This document shows, in pieces, positions 1 through 7,592 of a stretch of 10,107 nucleotides of DNA. The stretch is from Candidatus Altimarinota bacterium (lineage in GTDB: Bacteria; Patescibacteriota; Gracilibacteria; BD1-5; UBA6164): the NCBI GenBank assembly GCA_020631575.1, contig JAHDGX010000037.1, positions 1-10,107 of the forward strand, given 5' to 3'. The notes below the pieces were generated by a model that did no database searches, was not told where the DNA came from, and saw nothing but the letters and a program-made list of their open reading frames with translations. The stretch's first letter is position 1; each line of letters starts with the position of its first letter. Position numbers and translations under genes: made by a program.

Positions 1-156
1 TATGGTTTTATACTCGTTGCAAGAGAGAGAAAGGATTTTCATGAAAATGAAGAGCAACTCTTACAAAATACTGCTTGAAGCTTTGTTGGGGTTATCCATC
101 AAAAACGAATACTCGATGATAAAAAGAATAAAGCTTACATAAAATCCGCACTGTAA
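1..156 (+). CDS. C-terminal end of a GAF-like domain protein (partial)
   Basis: Frame 1 is open from the window edge to a TAA at 154-156 and gives 51 residues, with one in-frame TGA (73-78 area) read as Gly. The start lies outside the window. The piece has an alternating hydrophobic strand (GFILVARER), then DFHENEEQLLQ, then an amphipathic helix with SFVGVI. This is how the last strand and helix of GAF sensor domains usually look, where the F-x-E-x-E-x-x-LL pattern precedes the final helix. The protein ends shortly after that helix, so no kinase or other output domain follows. The stop codon overlaps the start of a strong hairpin terminator. The family call rests on a short C-terminal fragment and is tentative; the ligand and role cannot be judged. 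Confidence 0.45.
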
Positions 157-189
157 AAAGCAAAACTCCCAAAAAAGTTTTGCTTTTTT
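155..189 (+). terminator. Rho-independent terminator after the GAF-like gene
   Basis: A perfect 13-bp stem (155-167 with 176-188) has an 8-nt loop and an arm ending in six T. The last two bases of the TAA stop codon are the first bases of the stem, so termination begins directly at the end of translation. Confidence 0.85.
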
Positions 190-304
190 ACTTCTTTCAC
201 TCATAATCTTTTCTAGAGATTGTTGCAGCTACTCATGAATCATGGAAAAGTGTGCAGTGCGATAGTAAAAACCTTTCTCATTTTTACATTTTTATCATAG
301 ATAC
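190..304 (+). promoter_or_regulatory. Intergenic region with weak -10 box before the RRM gene
   Basis: No gene is seen in this 115-nt gap. A -10-like TATCAT at 293-298 lies 6 nt before the ATG at 305, the spacing expected for a leaderless transcript. No convincing -35 hexamer or Shine-Dalgarno sequence is present, so the promoter call is weak. Confidence 0.3.
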
Positions 305-568
305 ATGGAACCAACAAAAAAACTTTTTGTTTGAAGTCTCTCTTGGGGGCTCTCTTGGCAAGACCTAAAAGAAGCATTTAATGAACATGCTGAAGTAGTT
401 TACGCTAAGATTATAACTGACAGAGAAACTGGAAGATCAAAAGGGTTTGGATTTGTAGAATTTGCAAGCGTAGAAGATGCTTCTGCTGCAAAAGAAGCAA
501 TGGACGGTGTTGAACTTGACGGAAGAGAAATCAAAGTTGACTTCGCTGAAGAAAAACCAAGAGATTAA
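305..568 (+). CDS. Single-RRM RNA-binding protein
   Basis: This 87-residue protein is a single RNA recognition motif. RNP2 is at residues 6-13 (KKLFVGSL) and RNP1 at about 44-51 (SKGFGFVE), preceded by TDRETGR, the usual loop of small bacterial Rbp-type RRM proteins. The RNP2 glycine is encoded by TGA at 332-334; with the standard code the gene would stop after nine codons. The protein ends soon after the last strand (REIKVDFAEEKPRD), with no glycine-rich tail. Proteins of this family bind single-stranded RNA through the aromatic residues of the RNPs and are often linked to RNA metabolism or cold response; the target here is unknown. The ATG at 305 is chosen because it directly precedes the first strand. 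It is convergent with the MFS gene and shares its terminator. Confidence 0.93.
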
Positions 569-579
569 TTATCTCTAAA

Positions 580-616
580 AATAAAAAGCTACGCAGAGCG
601 TAGCTTTTTATTTTTC
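580..616. terminator. Bidirectional terminator between RRM and MFS genes
   Basis: A perfect 15-bp stem (580-594 with 598-612) has a 3-nt AGA loop. It is flanked by A-rich sequence on the left and T-rich sequence on the right, so it works on both strands. It ends the plus-strand RRM gene, and its right arm contains the TAA stop codon (608-610, minus strand) of the MFS gene. Confidence 0.9.
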
Positions 617-1828
617 GTACTTTTCCCAAAGTCGTATCCAAAAGACTTCTCAGAGTATGCATAGTCATATAAGCATAAATGAGATACGAAGTGCTCATTC
701 ACTCGATATATCAGTAAGGTAGAGAATCAGTAACATAGATAGTATACTTCATCCTCTAGAGATAATAAGCAATATTTCTCGTCATAGCATCTTGGGATAA
801 AAATCTTGATCCTTTGTTGATTTATTATTATCCATGACTGCTAGATCATAGGTATGAGCCGATACTCTGTACATTGGAAATAAAAATAAAATTCAAAAAG
901 AAAATAAAAGAAATGTGTATATATTAAAAGACGCAGCAAGTAAGAAATATAAACTAGATAGAAATATACAGATATAAAAAAAGTACCTGAGTCTATTTCA
1001 AATATTTCTCTTCAATCAAAAATAGATTACAACATAGCTTGAAATAAATGCCAGAAATCATTGCAAAAGTCCTATATTTATCTCACTTTTCAGAAGCATT
1101 ATGCTTGCAATCGCTACAGAGGTCTTTACGAGTCAGTGCTTCGCTCAACTAGAGAGTAAATACGCATTTCAATATTTATATTTCAAATGAAAGCACTCAA
1201 ATATGTCTGAAATATTTATCTTTTTAGGAATGTACTCAGGAATATTTTTAATAAATAAAAATGAAACTCAATATAAACATGGGAGAAATAAAAATAATGC
1301 CGTATAAGCATCAAAACTGATACTATCTCACAGAATAAAAAGTCATGAAATAAGTAAGGGAACAAATACACTTATGAGATTCGAACCTGCAGAAATGGAA
1401 GATGAATAAAAATCTCTCGAAGTGTCTCCTATATTTTTCAGCTCTTGAGAATGTACCGCATTCCAATATGTTCCTGCAGCTACCCCGTAGAATACTCCAT
1501 ATATGTAACTTGCATATAAATTATAGGGGAATAAAAAAAGTACTACAAATGATAGCATAAAGAAAACATATCCAATATAGTACATCTCTGATACATTTCT
1601 TTGCAATAGAGAATATAGTATCCCCACTGAAACAAATCATATAGCAGAGGATGTGAAGGTAATGAGGTTAAAAATAAGTACATGCGTATAGGAAGATGCG
1701 AGCTGAAATACGTATATGTTTACAAACGTAGTCGATACTATAACCCCTACAAAATAAATCCACATAAGATATACCATTGAGCTATGTGCTTTACTCAGAG
1801 AGGAAAATGCTTGCAGAAAGTCTTTCAT
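608..1828 (-). CDS. MFS-like multi-spanning membrane transporter
   Basis: With TGA read as Gly this frame stays open for 406 residues, to a TAA inside the terminator stem. Sixteen in-frame TGA codons break it in the standard code. About 12 hydrophobic segments are visible, with a charged central loop near residues 210-235 (IPEYIPKKINISDIFECFHL), which matches the 6+6 layout and usual length (about 400) of the Major Facilitator Superfamily. Late segments include FGILFLFPMYRVSAH and a loop MDNNKSTKDQDFYPK. The family is inferred from topology rather than a diagnostic motif, and the substrate is unknown. The ATG at 1826-1828 lies 6 nt after the SulP stop codon, so the two are co-transcribed. A TTG one codon upstream is possible but less likely. 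No Shine-Dalgarno sequence is seen. Confidence 0.75.
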
Positions 1829-1834
1829 CAAATC

Positions 1835-3412
1835 TTATTTTACTATATTTACATCAGCAACAAAGTATTTTGGATCTTCTATGACGTTTATATCCACTAT
1901 TTTCTCAGCATTTTTGATTCGGGCTCTACAGTCAGGGGAGAGATGACGAAGATGGAGTATCTTCCCTGCTCTTTTATATTTTTCTGTGAGAGAGTTAATA
2001 GCTTCTATCGCGCTATGATCCATGACGTGCGAGTCAGCAAAATCTATAATTACTTCTTTCGTATCTTCCTTGATAGTGAAGAGAGTTTTAAACTTTTCTA
2101 TTGAGCCAAAGAAAAGTGGCCCATTGAGATCGTAGTGAGTTCTCTTTTTTTCGTCTACAAATCTTTTTACTGAGATATCTTCTGCTTTCTTCCACGCAAA
2201 TACAAGCGCTGAAATAATCACTCATGATACAACAGCAAGAGCGAGGTCTCCCGATACTACTGTTATGATTGTTACAGCAATTATAACAAATGCGTCACTT
2301 CTCGGAATTTTTGGAAGCATTTTAAATGTTGGCCAGGCAAATGTTCCTATTACCACCATAAACATGAGTCCCACTAGAGCTGCGAGAGGAATCATTGCGA
2401 TATAACTCGTAGCAAATACTATAAGAAGTATAAGAAAAACAGCTGCTGAAACCCCTGACATTCGCCCTCTTCCCCCATTAGAGATATTGATCATAGACTG
2501 TCAGATCATAGCACATCATCCCATTGCTCCAAACATTCAACACACACCATTAGCGATTCACTGCGCTACAGATTCTTTATTATTATTTCCTCTTGTTTCC
2601 GTTATTTCATCAATAAGACTGAGCGTCATAAGTGATTCAGTAAGACCGATTATAGCAAGTACAAGAGCGTACGGAGTGATGATCTTCATCATTTCTAAAA
2701 ATCATACTTCTATGAGAGGAATATGAAATACAGGGAAACTTCAAATGATATCTTTATAGCCATTTTCAGCAAGATAGGAAGAAACTGTTCTTACATCTTC
2801 AAAACCAGGAACAAATAATACTAACAGTGTTACAAAGACTATTGCTACTAAACCTGATGGAAGTGATTTTGTAAGTTTTGGAAGAAACTGGATTATTGCC
2901 ATAGTGAGCAATATAAGTCCCAGCATAATCATCATCTGTGAGCTCACGAGCCACTGTCCATCTACTTTAAACTGCCCTATTTGCGCAAGAAATATAATAA
3001 TGGCCAGACCGTTCACAAACCCGAGCATCACTGGATGAGGAATGAGACGAACAAGCTTTCCAAGTCAAAATATCCCAAAAAGTATCTGCATTGCTCACAT
3101 GAGTATGAGCGTCGCAAATAAAAATTCAACACCATGAAGCGTCACCAGGCTCGTCATCACAACGGCAAGAGCTCATGTGGCTCAAGATATCATTCCTGGT
3201 CTTCCTCCAAATATTGCTGTTATCAGACCTACAAGAAAAGCAGCATGAAGACCAACCATAGGATTAACCCCAGCTACAAATGAAAATGCTATTGCTTCAG
3301 GAACAAGTGCTAATGCTACAGTAAGACCAGAAAGAATATCAGTTTTTAATTGACGAGCATCAGAAAATTCATCAAAGAATCATTTCTTTTTTAAAAATCA
3401 AAGTAGAAGCAT
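1835..3412 (-). CDS. SulP family inorganic anion transporter with STAS domain
   Basis: A 525-residue protein, full length for bacterial SulP. The N-terminal region reads DILSGLTVALALVPEAIAFS, the family signature that opens the transport domain. It is followed by the typical GVNPMVGLHAAF, GGRPGMISGATGA and PHPVMLGFVNGLAI blocks. Hydrophobic segments run to about residue 400, then a cytoplasmic STAS domain covers about 415-510, with VIIDFADSHVMDHSAIEAI at the usual anti-sigma-antagonist-like site. SulP proteins carry sulfate, bicarbonate or other anions, often with Na+ or H+; the substrate cannot be read from sequence. Many TGA codons fall on Gly positions, for example in the segment before the start of GLGKLVRLIPHP. 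The start ATG (3410-3412) gives MLLLGFLKKKGFF, a short cytoplasmic lead, and is preceded by a TATAAT box. It is first in a two-gene unit with the MFS gene. Confidence 0.95.
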
Positions 3413-3417
3413 GAGCT

Positions 3418-3423
3418 ATTATA
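3418..3423 (-). promoter_or_regulatory. -10 box for the SulP-MFS unit, likely leaderless
   Basis: On the minus strand a perfect TATAAT is separated from the SulP ATG by only 5 nt, so transcription would begin at or next to the start codon. The -35 region at the usual distance (TGCTTA, 3441-3446) is poor. No ribosome binding site fits between the box and the ATG. Confidence 0.55.
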
Positions 3424-3564
3424 TGTTATGAATTATCTAGTAAGCACTAAGGCTTAAAATTGTGGCATGATAGTATAGTAAAATAGCAAAAAGTAAATAG
3501 GAATATGTTTTGTAAATACCCTTTTCAGTATATCATTCTGCATAACTATTTTTTGATCTATTCG
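3424..3564 (+). promoter_or_regulatory. Divergent intergenic region, SulP / C39-like peptidase
   Basis: No gene is seen. On the plus strand a TATCAT near 3530 has a weak TTGTAA about 15 nt upstream, which could drive the peptidase gene with a leader of roughly 25 nt. The match is poor and the call is tentative. Confidence 0.25.
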
Positions 3565-4704
3565 ATGCAATTTTCAAATACAAAAATTACGAAATTTATC
3601 TTTTGTAGTATCCTCTGACTCAGCTTCTTATTTTGATATGGTTTTGTAGCAGCAAAGGAACAAAAAGTCATTTATATTGATTCAAACTATCAAGAATTTA
3701 TCTCTTTTAAAAAATATCCTTCACTCGCTCAAATCTACTACAGCTCAGACCTGAGTTTCGAAACGACTCATCCACATGATATTTCTCTCATAGTAAAAAA
3801 TAACTCTCTTGTATTCTGGAAAAGACATGGAAGTGATATTACACAGAGTCAGTTAATAATAGGAGTAAAATGAAAACAATACTCTTTTCCTATCCATATA
3901 AATATTGAAAAAAACGAAAGAGATTTCAATATTTTCCCAGACATGTATGAACTCACACTTCAAAAAAAATCTCTTTCCTGCGAATCAGCAGCAGCTGCAG
4001 ACATACTAGAAACATTTTTTAGGAAAAGCATCCATGAAGATTCTGTCATTAGCCTACTCCCAAAGTGAAGTCACTATAATACACTTCCACAGGAACATCC
4101 TGACGGCATAAAAATATGGGGAAATCCAGAACTCTGATTTGTATGACACATAGATCATAGCAGTGACATCACTGCAAAACAGAAGCTCATGACATGATAC
4201 TGAGTCTATGAAGCTCCCATATCTGATGTATATCAAGATTATTGATTCTATACAGAAATATTTAATGAGTCAAAGCATAACAGCGTCATCTGACCTGATA
4301 TGCATCTGAGATATCTCTTAGAAAAACTACAAAATGGTTCTATGGTACAACTCTGGTGAGATTGGTGCACTAAAATAGAATATGATGATGGAATACTAGA
4401 AAGTAAAAATGATGGAAATATAGGATGATATGTAAGCGCAAAAAATACTTGCTACAATGTCGATGATCCCAGAGAACTCAAATGGAAATATTATGACAGA
4501 AACTGAAAGCTGCAGGAGCATATATGACTCGATGGAGAGCATGCGTTTATACTCTTATGATGGAAGGGAGATATAAAAAATCCTACTCATATCAGAGTCT
4601 GGGATACAGATACAGGATATCACCTCTACCCAAAGCAGGAATGGATGAGAAAATGGGAGAAAATGGATTATAGAAGTATCATAATAACAAAAAAAGACTC
4701 ATAA
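3565..4704 (+). CDS. Exported C39-like cysteine peptidase
   Basis: A 379-residue protein with 15 in-frame TGA (Gly) codons. Residues 1-34 form a signal peptide: MQFSNTKITK, a hydrophobic core with ILGLSFLFGYGF, then VAAKE as a likely cleavage region. A beta-rich N-terminal part (to about 130) precedes a papain-like domain of the C39_2 (YvpB-like) type. The catalytic Cys is Cys139 in SLSCESAAAAD, His is His326 in DGEHAFILLGW, and Asp is about Asp347 in RVWDTDTGYH; the last two blocks are characteristic of this family. The middle has GPDMHLRYLLEKL and VQLWGDWCTK, where TGG and TGA sit side by side as Trp and Gly. C39-like enzymes cut peptides, in some cases double-glycine leaders, but there is no ABC transporter next to it, so the substrate is unknown. 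The ATG was chosen because it gives the signal peptide. The stop codon sits in the terminator loop. Confidence 0.88.
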
Positions 4705-4717
4705 CGAGTCTTTTTTT
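4689..4717. terminator. Bidirectional terminator between peptidase and SSB-like genes
   Basis: A perfect 12-bp stem (4689-4700 with 4706-4717) has a 5-nt loop and runs of seven A and seven T at its ends. The TAA of the peptidase gene lies in the loop. It also serves the minus-strand gene that ends at 4730. Confidence 0.9.
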
Positions 4718-4729
4718 ATGTTTTTAGAT

Positions 4730-5011
4730 TTAAAACGGCAGGTCTTCTACAGAGATGTCATCTCCTCCAGCAGCTGGTGCTGCTCAACCTCCTGAAGCTT
4801 GGGCTCCATCTGGTTTCCAGTCATTAAGCGTAAAATAGTGAGTATCACCGTACTGCCCTGGTTCTTTTCTCTTAGACATAGTGACGTTTACATAACCTTT
4901 TTCATTTGCGTATTGAGAAAGCTTTTCGATATTAAAACTCATGTTGAAAAATTCTCCGTATTGACCGTTAATAGCCTTGCAACTTGTTCCATCTATATAT
5001 GTTTTTGACAT
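4730..5011 (-). CDS. Small SSB-like protein with DLPF C-terminal tip
   Basis: A 93-residue protein. Residues 1-70 look beta-rich (TYIDGTSCKAINGQYGEFF, YVNVTMSKRK, THYFTLNDWKP) and could form a small OB fold. A Gly/Ala/Pro linker follows (about 72-83), then an acidic tail ending in DDISVEDLPF. A flexible linker with an acidic D-L-P-F tip is the hallmark of bacterial single-stranded DNA-binding protein, where it recruits replication and repair partners. The body is shorter than the usual OB domain of about 110 residues, so this may be a reduced or accessory SSB rather than the main one. One in-frame TGA (4784-4786) lies in the linker; the standard code would cut off the tail. ATG at 5009-5011; no Shine-Dalgarno sequence. 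The tail is clear; the fold is inferred. Confidence 0.7.
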
Positions 5012-5087
5012 ACCCGTGTAATTAAATTTTAAATATGAAGTGATTATGAAGATATTTTGATGAAATGCAATGATTTTTTATATCAAT

Positions 5088-5115
5088 TTGAATTGGACTA
5101 TCACCTGAGTATCAT
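5088..5115 (+). promoter_or_regulatory. Sigma-70-type promoter for the SDR gene
   Basis: TTGAAT (5088-5093) and TATCAT (5110-5115) are separated by 16 nt, a good match to a housekeeping promoter. Transcription would start near 5122, giving a leader of about 20 nt before the ATG at 5143. It lies in the 131-nt divergent gap with the SSB-like gene, which holds no other gene. Confidence 0.5.
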
Positions 5116-5142
5116 AGATCTAATATCTCATAAAATCTACCT

Positions 5143-5895
5143 ATGTACACTCTTATAACCTGAGCCAGTAGTTGAATCTGAAAAATGTCAGCTGAGAGAT
5201 TTGCCTCTCAGTGACATAATCTCATCCTTATGGCTCGTAGTATAGAAAAGCTTGAGAAGCTCAAGTCTAAGCTAGAAAAGAGTCATGATATCTCCGTTCT
5301 CATATACAAGCTCGATGTAAGTGACTCAAGCTCTGTAGCAGATATATTTTCTTCACTCAGGGAGGATAATATAAAAATTAATCTTTGCCTTAATAACGCA
5401 GGACTTGCTCTATGAGAAAGTGAGTTTAACAGTGTTTCTTGGCAAGATCTTGATACCATGATTCAGGTAAATATAACAGGATTTACCCAAGTAGCTCATG
5501 AGATACTTCCATTTCTGAAGGAAACAGAGGGTATGATAGTAAACGTGAGCTCAGTTGCTGGAGTTGAGGCCTATGAGTGAGGACATGTATACTGCGCATC
5601 TAAGGCTTATGTCAAAATGCTTTCAAAAGCTCTGCGAATTGATCTCATGGGAACAAATGTCAGAGTCACGGATATTGCTCCTGGAGCTGTTGAAACCGAA
5701 GGTTTTTCTACAACTCGCTTCAAGTGAGATGCAGAAAAAGCTGCAAAAGTATATGCAGGATATCAGCCACTCCAGACCTGCGATATTGTAGATACTATTA
5801 ATTTTTGTTTTAATCGGCCACAACACGTAAATATAGAATACATAGCAATCATGGCAACTGCGCAGGCAAGTGCAAGGAGGATATTTAAGAAATAG
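5143..5895 (+). CDS. Short-chain dehydrogenase/reductase (SDR)
   Basis: A 250-residue classical SDR of typical length. It begins MYTLITGASSGIGK, with the cofactor motif GASSGIG at residues 7-13. It then has ARS after the second strand (suggesting NADP), LDVSD, NNAG at 84-87, NVSSVAG at 134-140, the catalytic YCASK with Tyr150 and Lys154, and DIAPGAVETEGF. This order matches the YdfG-like 3-hydroxy acid dehydrogenase / general oxidoreductase group; the true substrate is unknown. Seven TGA codons are in frame, and three of them encode all three glycines of GASSGIG, which is the clearest proof in the window that TGA is Gly. A standard-code gene caller would start it at the internal ATG at 5230 and lose the cofactor site. 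It is monocistronic, with a promoter and a strong terminator. Confidence 0.95.
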
Positions 5896-5908
5896 GTTCA
5901 CTATTTAT

Positions 5909-5956
5909 AAGATATTAAAAATTAAGAAGTATCTCTTAATTTTTAATATCTTTTTT
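5909..5956. terminator. Long terminator hairpin after the SDR gene
   Basis: A perfect 19-bp stem (5909-5927 with 5934-5952) has a 6-nt loop and is followed by a run of T. It ends the SDR transcript. On the minus strand it also follows repeat copy A at a short distance. Confidence 0.88.
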
Positions 5957-5992
5957 GTGGAGTTTTCAAAGAAAGACTTGAACACTTTATAA
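5957..5992 (-). repeat. 30-nt repeat, copy A (3' flank of metal operon)
   Basis: The sequence beginning GTGGAGTTTTCAAAGA at 5957 matches copy B at 7546 at 22 of 30 positions without gaps; the first ten and last six bases are identical. A TTATAA follows each copy. The sequence can fold weakly (AGTTTTCAA with TTGAACACT, 8 of 9 paired). On the minus strand both copies precede a terminator hairpin. The nature is unknown. Confidence 0.45.
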
Positions 5993-5993
5993 C

Positions 5994-6026
5994 TAAAATA
6001 GCTTCCCGAATTAGGAAGCTATTTTA
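5994..6026 (-). terminator. Terminator after the metal operon
   Basis: A perfect 13-bp stem (5994-6006 with 6014-6026) has a 7-nt loop and a GC-rich top (GGAAGC). It lies 12 nt past the stop codon of the last gene of the minus-strand operon. The T tail is short. Confidence 0.7.
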
Positions 6027-6038
6027 AAAGAAAAACTA

Positions 6039-6641
6039 TTAGTGACTATGATCTGTATGACCATCTCATTTAAAATGAGTTTCACTATTTTCTTCTACTT
6101 CAGAGTTATCTGAGCTAGTTCATTCATTAATTTGTTCTTCTATAATAGTATTTTCTTGTTCATGATGATCATTGCTTCCATGACCATGTTCTCATGCCCA
6201 AAGATATCAAGCTCCTACAAGAGCATATAATAGAGCTGATAATCCTACAAAAAACACAAATCCTAGTCATGCATAGATGAGATGTATTTTCTTATAAATA
6301 ACTTCTTTTTCTAAGGAAAGATATGCATATATAGAAACAAGAAATCATGCAGGAACAAGCCATACACTCCTATCTGGTGAATCTGGGAAATGTTGTAATC
6401 CTCAAGTAAGTGCTCATATTGCTACTGCTAAAACTGAGGAGAATATAATAGTTCTTATATAATCTCTTTCCTCAGGCTTTTGTTCTAAAAGTGTTCAAAC
6501 AATAAAGAATACTACTCATACAAGAGAGGTAATAATTTGCCTCTCACCTGAAAAGAATCAGTGAGAAAGTCATCCAGTTATAAATGATATACCTGTATAT
6601 TTAATTATGATAGCTACATGCTCTTTTTGAATTTGTTTCAT
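6039..6641 (-). CDS. Five-TM membrane protein with His-rich C-terminus
   Basis: A 200-residue protein with five hydrophobic segments: about residues 8-28 (IIIKYTGISFITGWL), 35-54 (SLVGVVFFIVGTLL), 66-88 (IIFSSVLAVAIGALTGGL), 99-116 (VWLVPAGFLVSIYAYL) and 126-152 (YAGLGFVFFVGLSALLYAL). A histidine-rich tail follows (GEHGHGSNDHHE, then an acidic stretch, then HFKGDGHTDHSH at the end), suited to binding metal ions outside or at the membrane. No named family is recognised. It is the third gene of the operon, 5 nt after the DUF305 gene stop, so a shared metal-related job (copper is the likely ion) is inferred from context. Several TGA codons are in frame. The start ATG (6639-6641) gives MKQIQKEH before the first segment; no Shine-Dalgarno sequence. 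TAA stop at 6039-6041. Confidence 0.82.
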
Positions 6642-6646
6642 ATATT

Positions 6647-7051
6647 TTATTTGTTAGTTGTATAACCCCATTCCACAAGCCACTGATTCATCTGGTCTAT
6701 CTCAGCTTGTTGCGCTGAAATAATTTCTCTTCACATTTCTTGCAGTTCAGGATGTTTTGCAGCAACTAAGAATTCTGCCATATCTATAGCTCCCTGATGA
6801 TGAGGTATCATTCACTCAAGAAATGCTTTATCAAGTTCATCTCCAGTTTTTCACTGCAGCATCGTTCACATATCTGCCATACTCATTTTCATTGGATCCA
6901 TATTCATAGAATCATGATTCATTCCCATTTTTCAATGGTCCATCATATCTTTATGATGATTCATAGGCATAGTAACAAGGTGTCCAATTCAAAGCCCAAG
7001 TATTAAACAAAGTGCTCATACTACAATATGAGAAGTGTAATTTTTTTTCAT
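6647..7051 (-). CDS. DUF305 family protein, Met/His-rich
   Basis: A 134-residue protein. Residues 1-26 form a signal anchor (MKKNYTSHIVVGALCLILGL). A Met/His-rich stretch follows at about 27-62 (MPMNHHKDMMDHGKMGMNH and onward), of a kind that binds copper. Then comes the DUF305 helical domain: AFLEGMIPHHQGAIDMAEF with the paired His84-His85, and IISAQQAEIDQMNQWL. The HH-x-GA-x-x-MA and Q-x-x-EI-x-x-M motifs define the family, a ferritin-like helical bundle often found beside copper-resistance genes. Four or more TGA codons are in frame, for example the Gly of LEGMIPHH. The start at 7049-7051 gives a normal signal sequence; no Shine-Dalgarno sequence. It is the middle gene of the operon, 48 nt after the upstream gene. 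Family firm; copper role inferred. Confidence 0.93.
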
Positions 7052-7099
7052 AATAATTTTTTGATAAATAAATAGTAAATAATAATTGTACTATCTATT

Positions 7100-7453
7100 C
7101 TATGTTGTGAGTTTTATTATTCCTATGAGATAAGAATAGTTATAATTTTTTATTTTTTTGTGTAAATTTGGGGGAGCATAAATCAATATAACACACAGCA
7201 ATGCAAGTGGAATAGTAAATTCAAAAATCTTAGTAAAAAGTACTTTTGCTACTAAAACTTCTATATAACTTCAAAGTGAAATTATTTTCGGACTATGTAA
7301 TTGAGTTTCTGATGATATACAATGTTCTATACAATCCCCTACGCTCATTCCATGATGAGACATCACACTTGCATGAAGTCATAAAAATACTGGAAGTATC
7401 AGTATGAATACAAAGCAAAATAACGTTAGGAATGTAGAAAGTATTTTTTTCAT
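7100..7453 (-). CDS. Small two-TM protein with MSHHGM and Cys-His motifs
   Basis: A 117-residue protein with two hydrophobic segments: residues 4-28 (ILSTFLTLFCFVFILILPVF) and about 76-92 (FTIPLALLCVILIYA). The loop between them carries ASVMSHHGMSVGDCIEHC, a cluster of Met, His and Cys that could bind a soft metal such as copper or silver. The tail is short and basic (NLHKKIKNYNYSYLIG). No named family is recognised. It leads the three-gene operon with the DUF305 and His-rich membrane genes, which supports a metal-related role. Two TGA codons are in frame (VFLGLHA and SLGSYI). The start codon at 7451-7453 follows a good promoter with no room for a leader. TAG stop at 7100-7102. Confidence 0.8.
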
Positions 7454-7459
7454 ACAAAG

Positions 7460-7487
7460 AGTATATGTTTTCAATAGCTTTTGTAAA
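7460..7487 (-). promoter_or_regulatory. Promoter of the metal operon, likely leaderless
   Basis: On the minus strand TTTACA (7487-7482) and TATACT (7465-7460) are spaced by 16 nt. The -10 box ends 6 nt before the ATG at 7453, so the expected transcription start is the A of the start codon. No Shine-Dalgarno sequence is possible. Confidence 0.6.
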
Positions 7488-7502
7488 GATATATGAACAC
7501 AA

Positions 7503-7528
7503 AATAATCCCTATTCTAAGGGATTATT
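7503..7528 (-). terminator. Terminator after the paralogue cluster
   Basis: A perfect 9-bp stem (7503-7511 with 7520-7528, GGGATTATT arm) has an 8-nt loop. On the minus strand it is followed by TTGTG after TTATT. It lies after the end of the tandem paralogue cluster and before the promoter of the metal operon. Confidence 0.6.
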
Positions 7529-7545
7529 AGCTATAAAATTTACTG

Positions 7546-7587
7546 GTGGAGTTTTTAAGAGAGAATTTTAACACTCTAATTTTATAA
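7546..7587 (-). repeat. 30-nt repeat, copy B
   Basis: This sequence beginning GTGGAGTTTTTAAGAG matches copy A at 5957 in the same orientation. On the minus strand it covers the stop codon (7568-7570) that the last paralogue would use if its frame were restored, and the start of its 3' flank, and it precedes the hairpin at 7503-7528. Confidence 0.45.
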
Positions 7588-7592
7588 AGTTC

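Noticed and set aside
1784..2726. Plus-strand open frames at 1784-2104 and 2487-2726
   Set aside because: They lie antisense to the SulP gene, whose motifs and STAS domain are clear; the plus-strand products are low-complexity and resemble nothing.
4054..4236. Minus-strand open frame inside the peptidase gene
   Set aside because: It is antisense to the catalytic domain of the C39-like protein and has no recognisable feature.
5555..5901. Open frames at 5555-5791 (+) and 5623-5901 (-)
   Set aside because: Both overlap the SDR gene in other frames, across its catalytic Tyr-Lys region.
6797..7006. Plus-strand open frame rich in His and Met
   Set aside because: It is the antisense of the DUF305 gene; CAT and ATG are each other's complement, so a Met/His-rich gene gives a Met/His-rich shadow.
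5957..7587. CRISPR array from the two similar 30-nt sequences
   Set aside because: Only two imperfect copies 1.6 kb apart, with genes between them and no cas genes.
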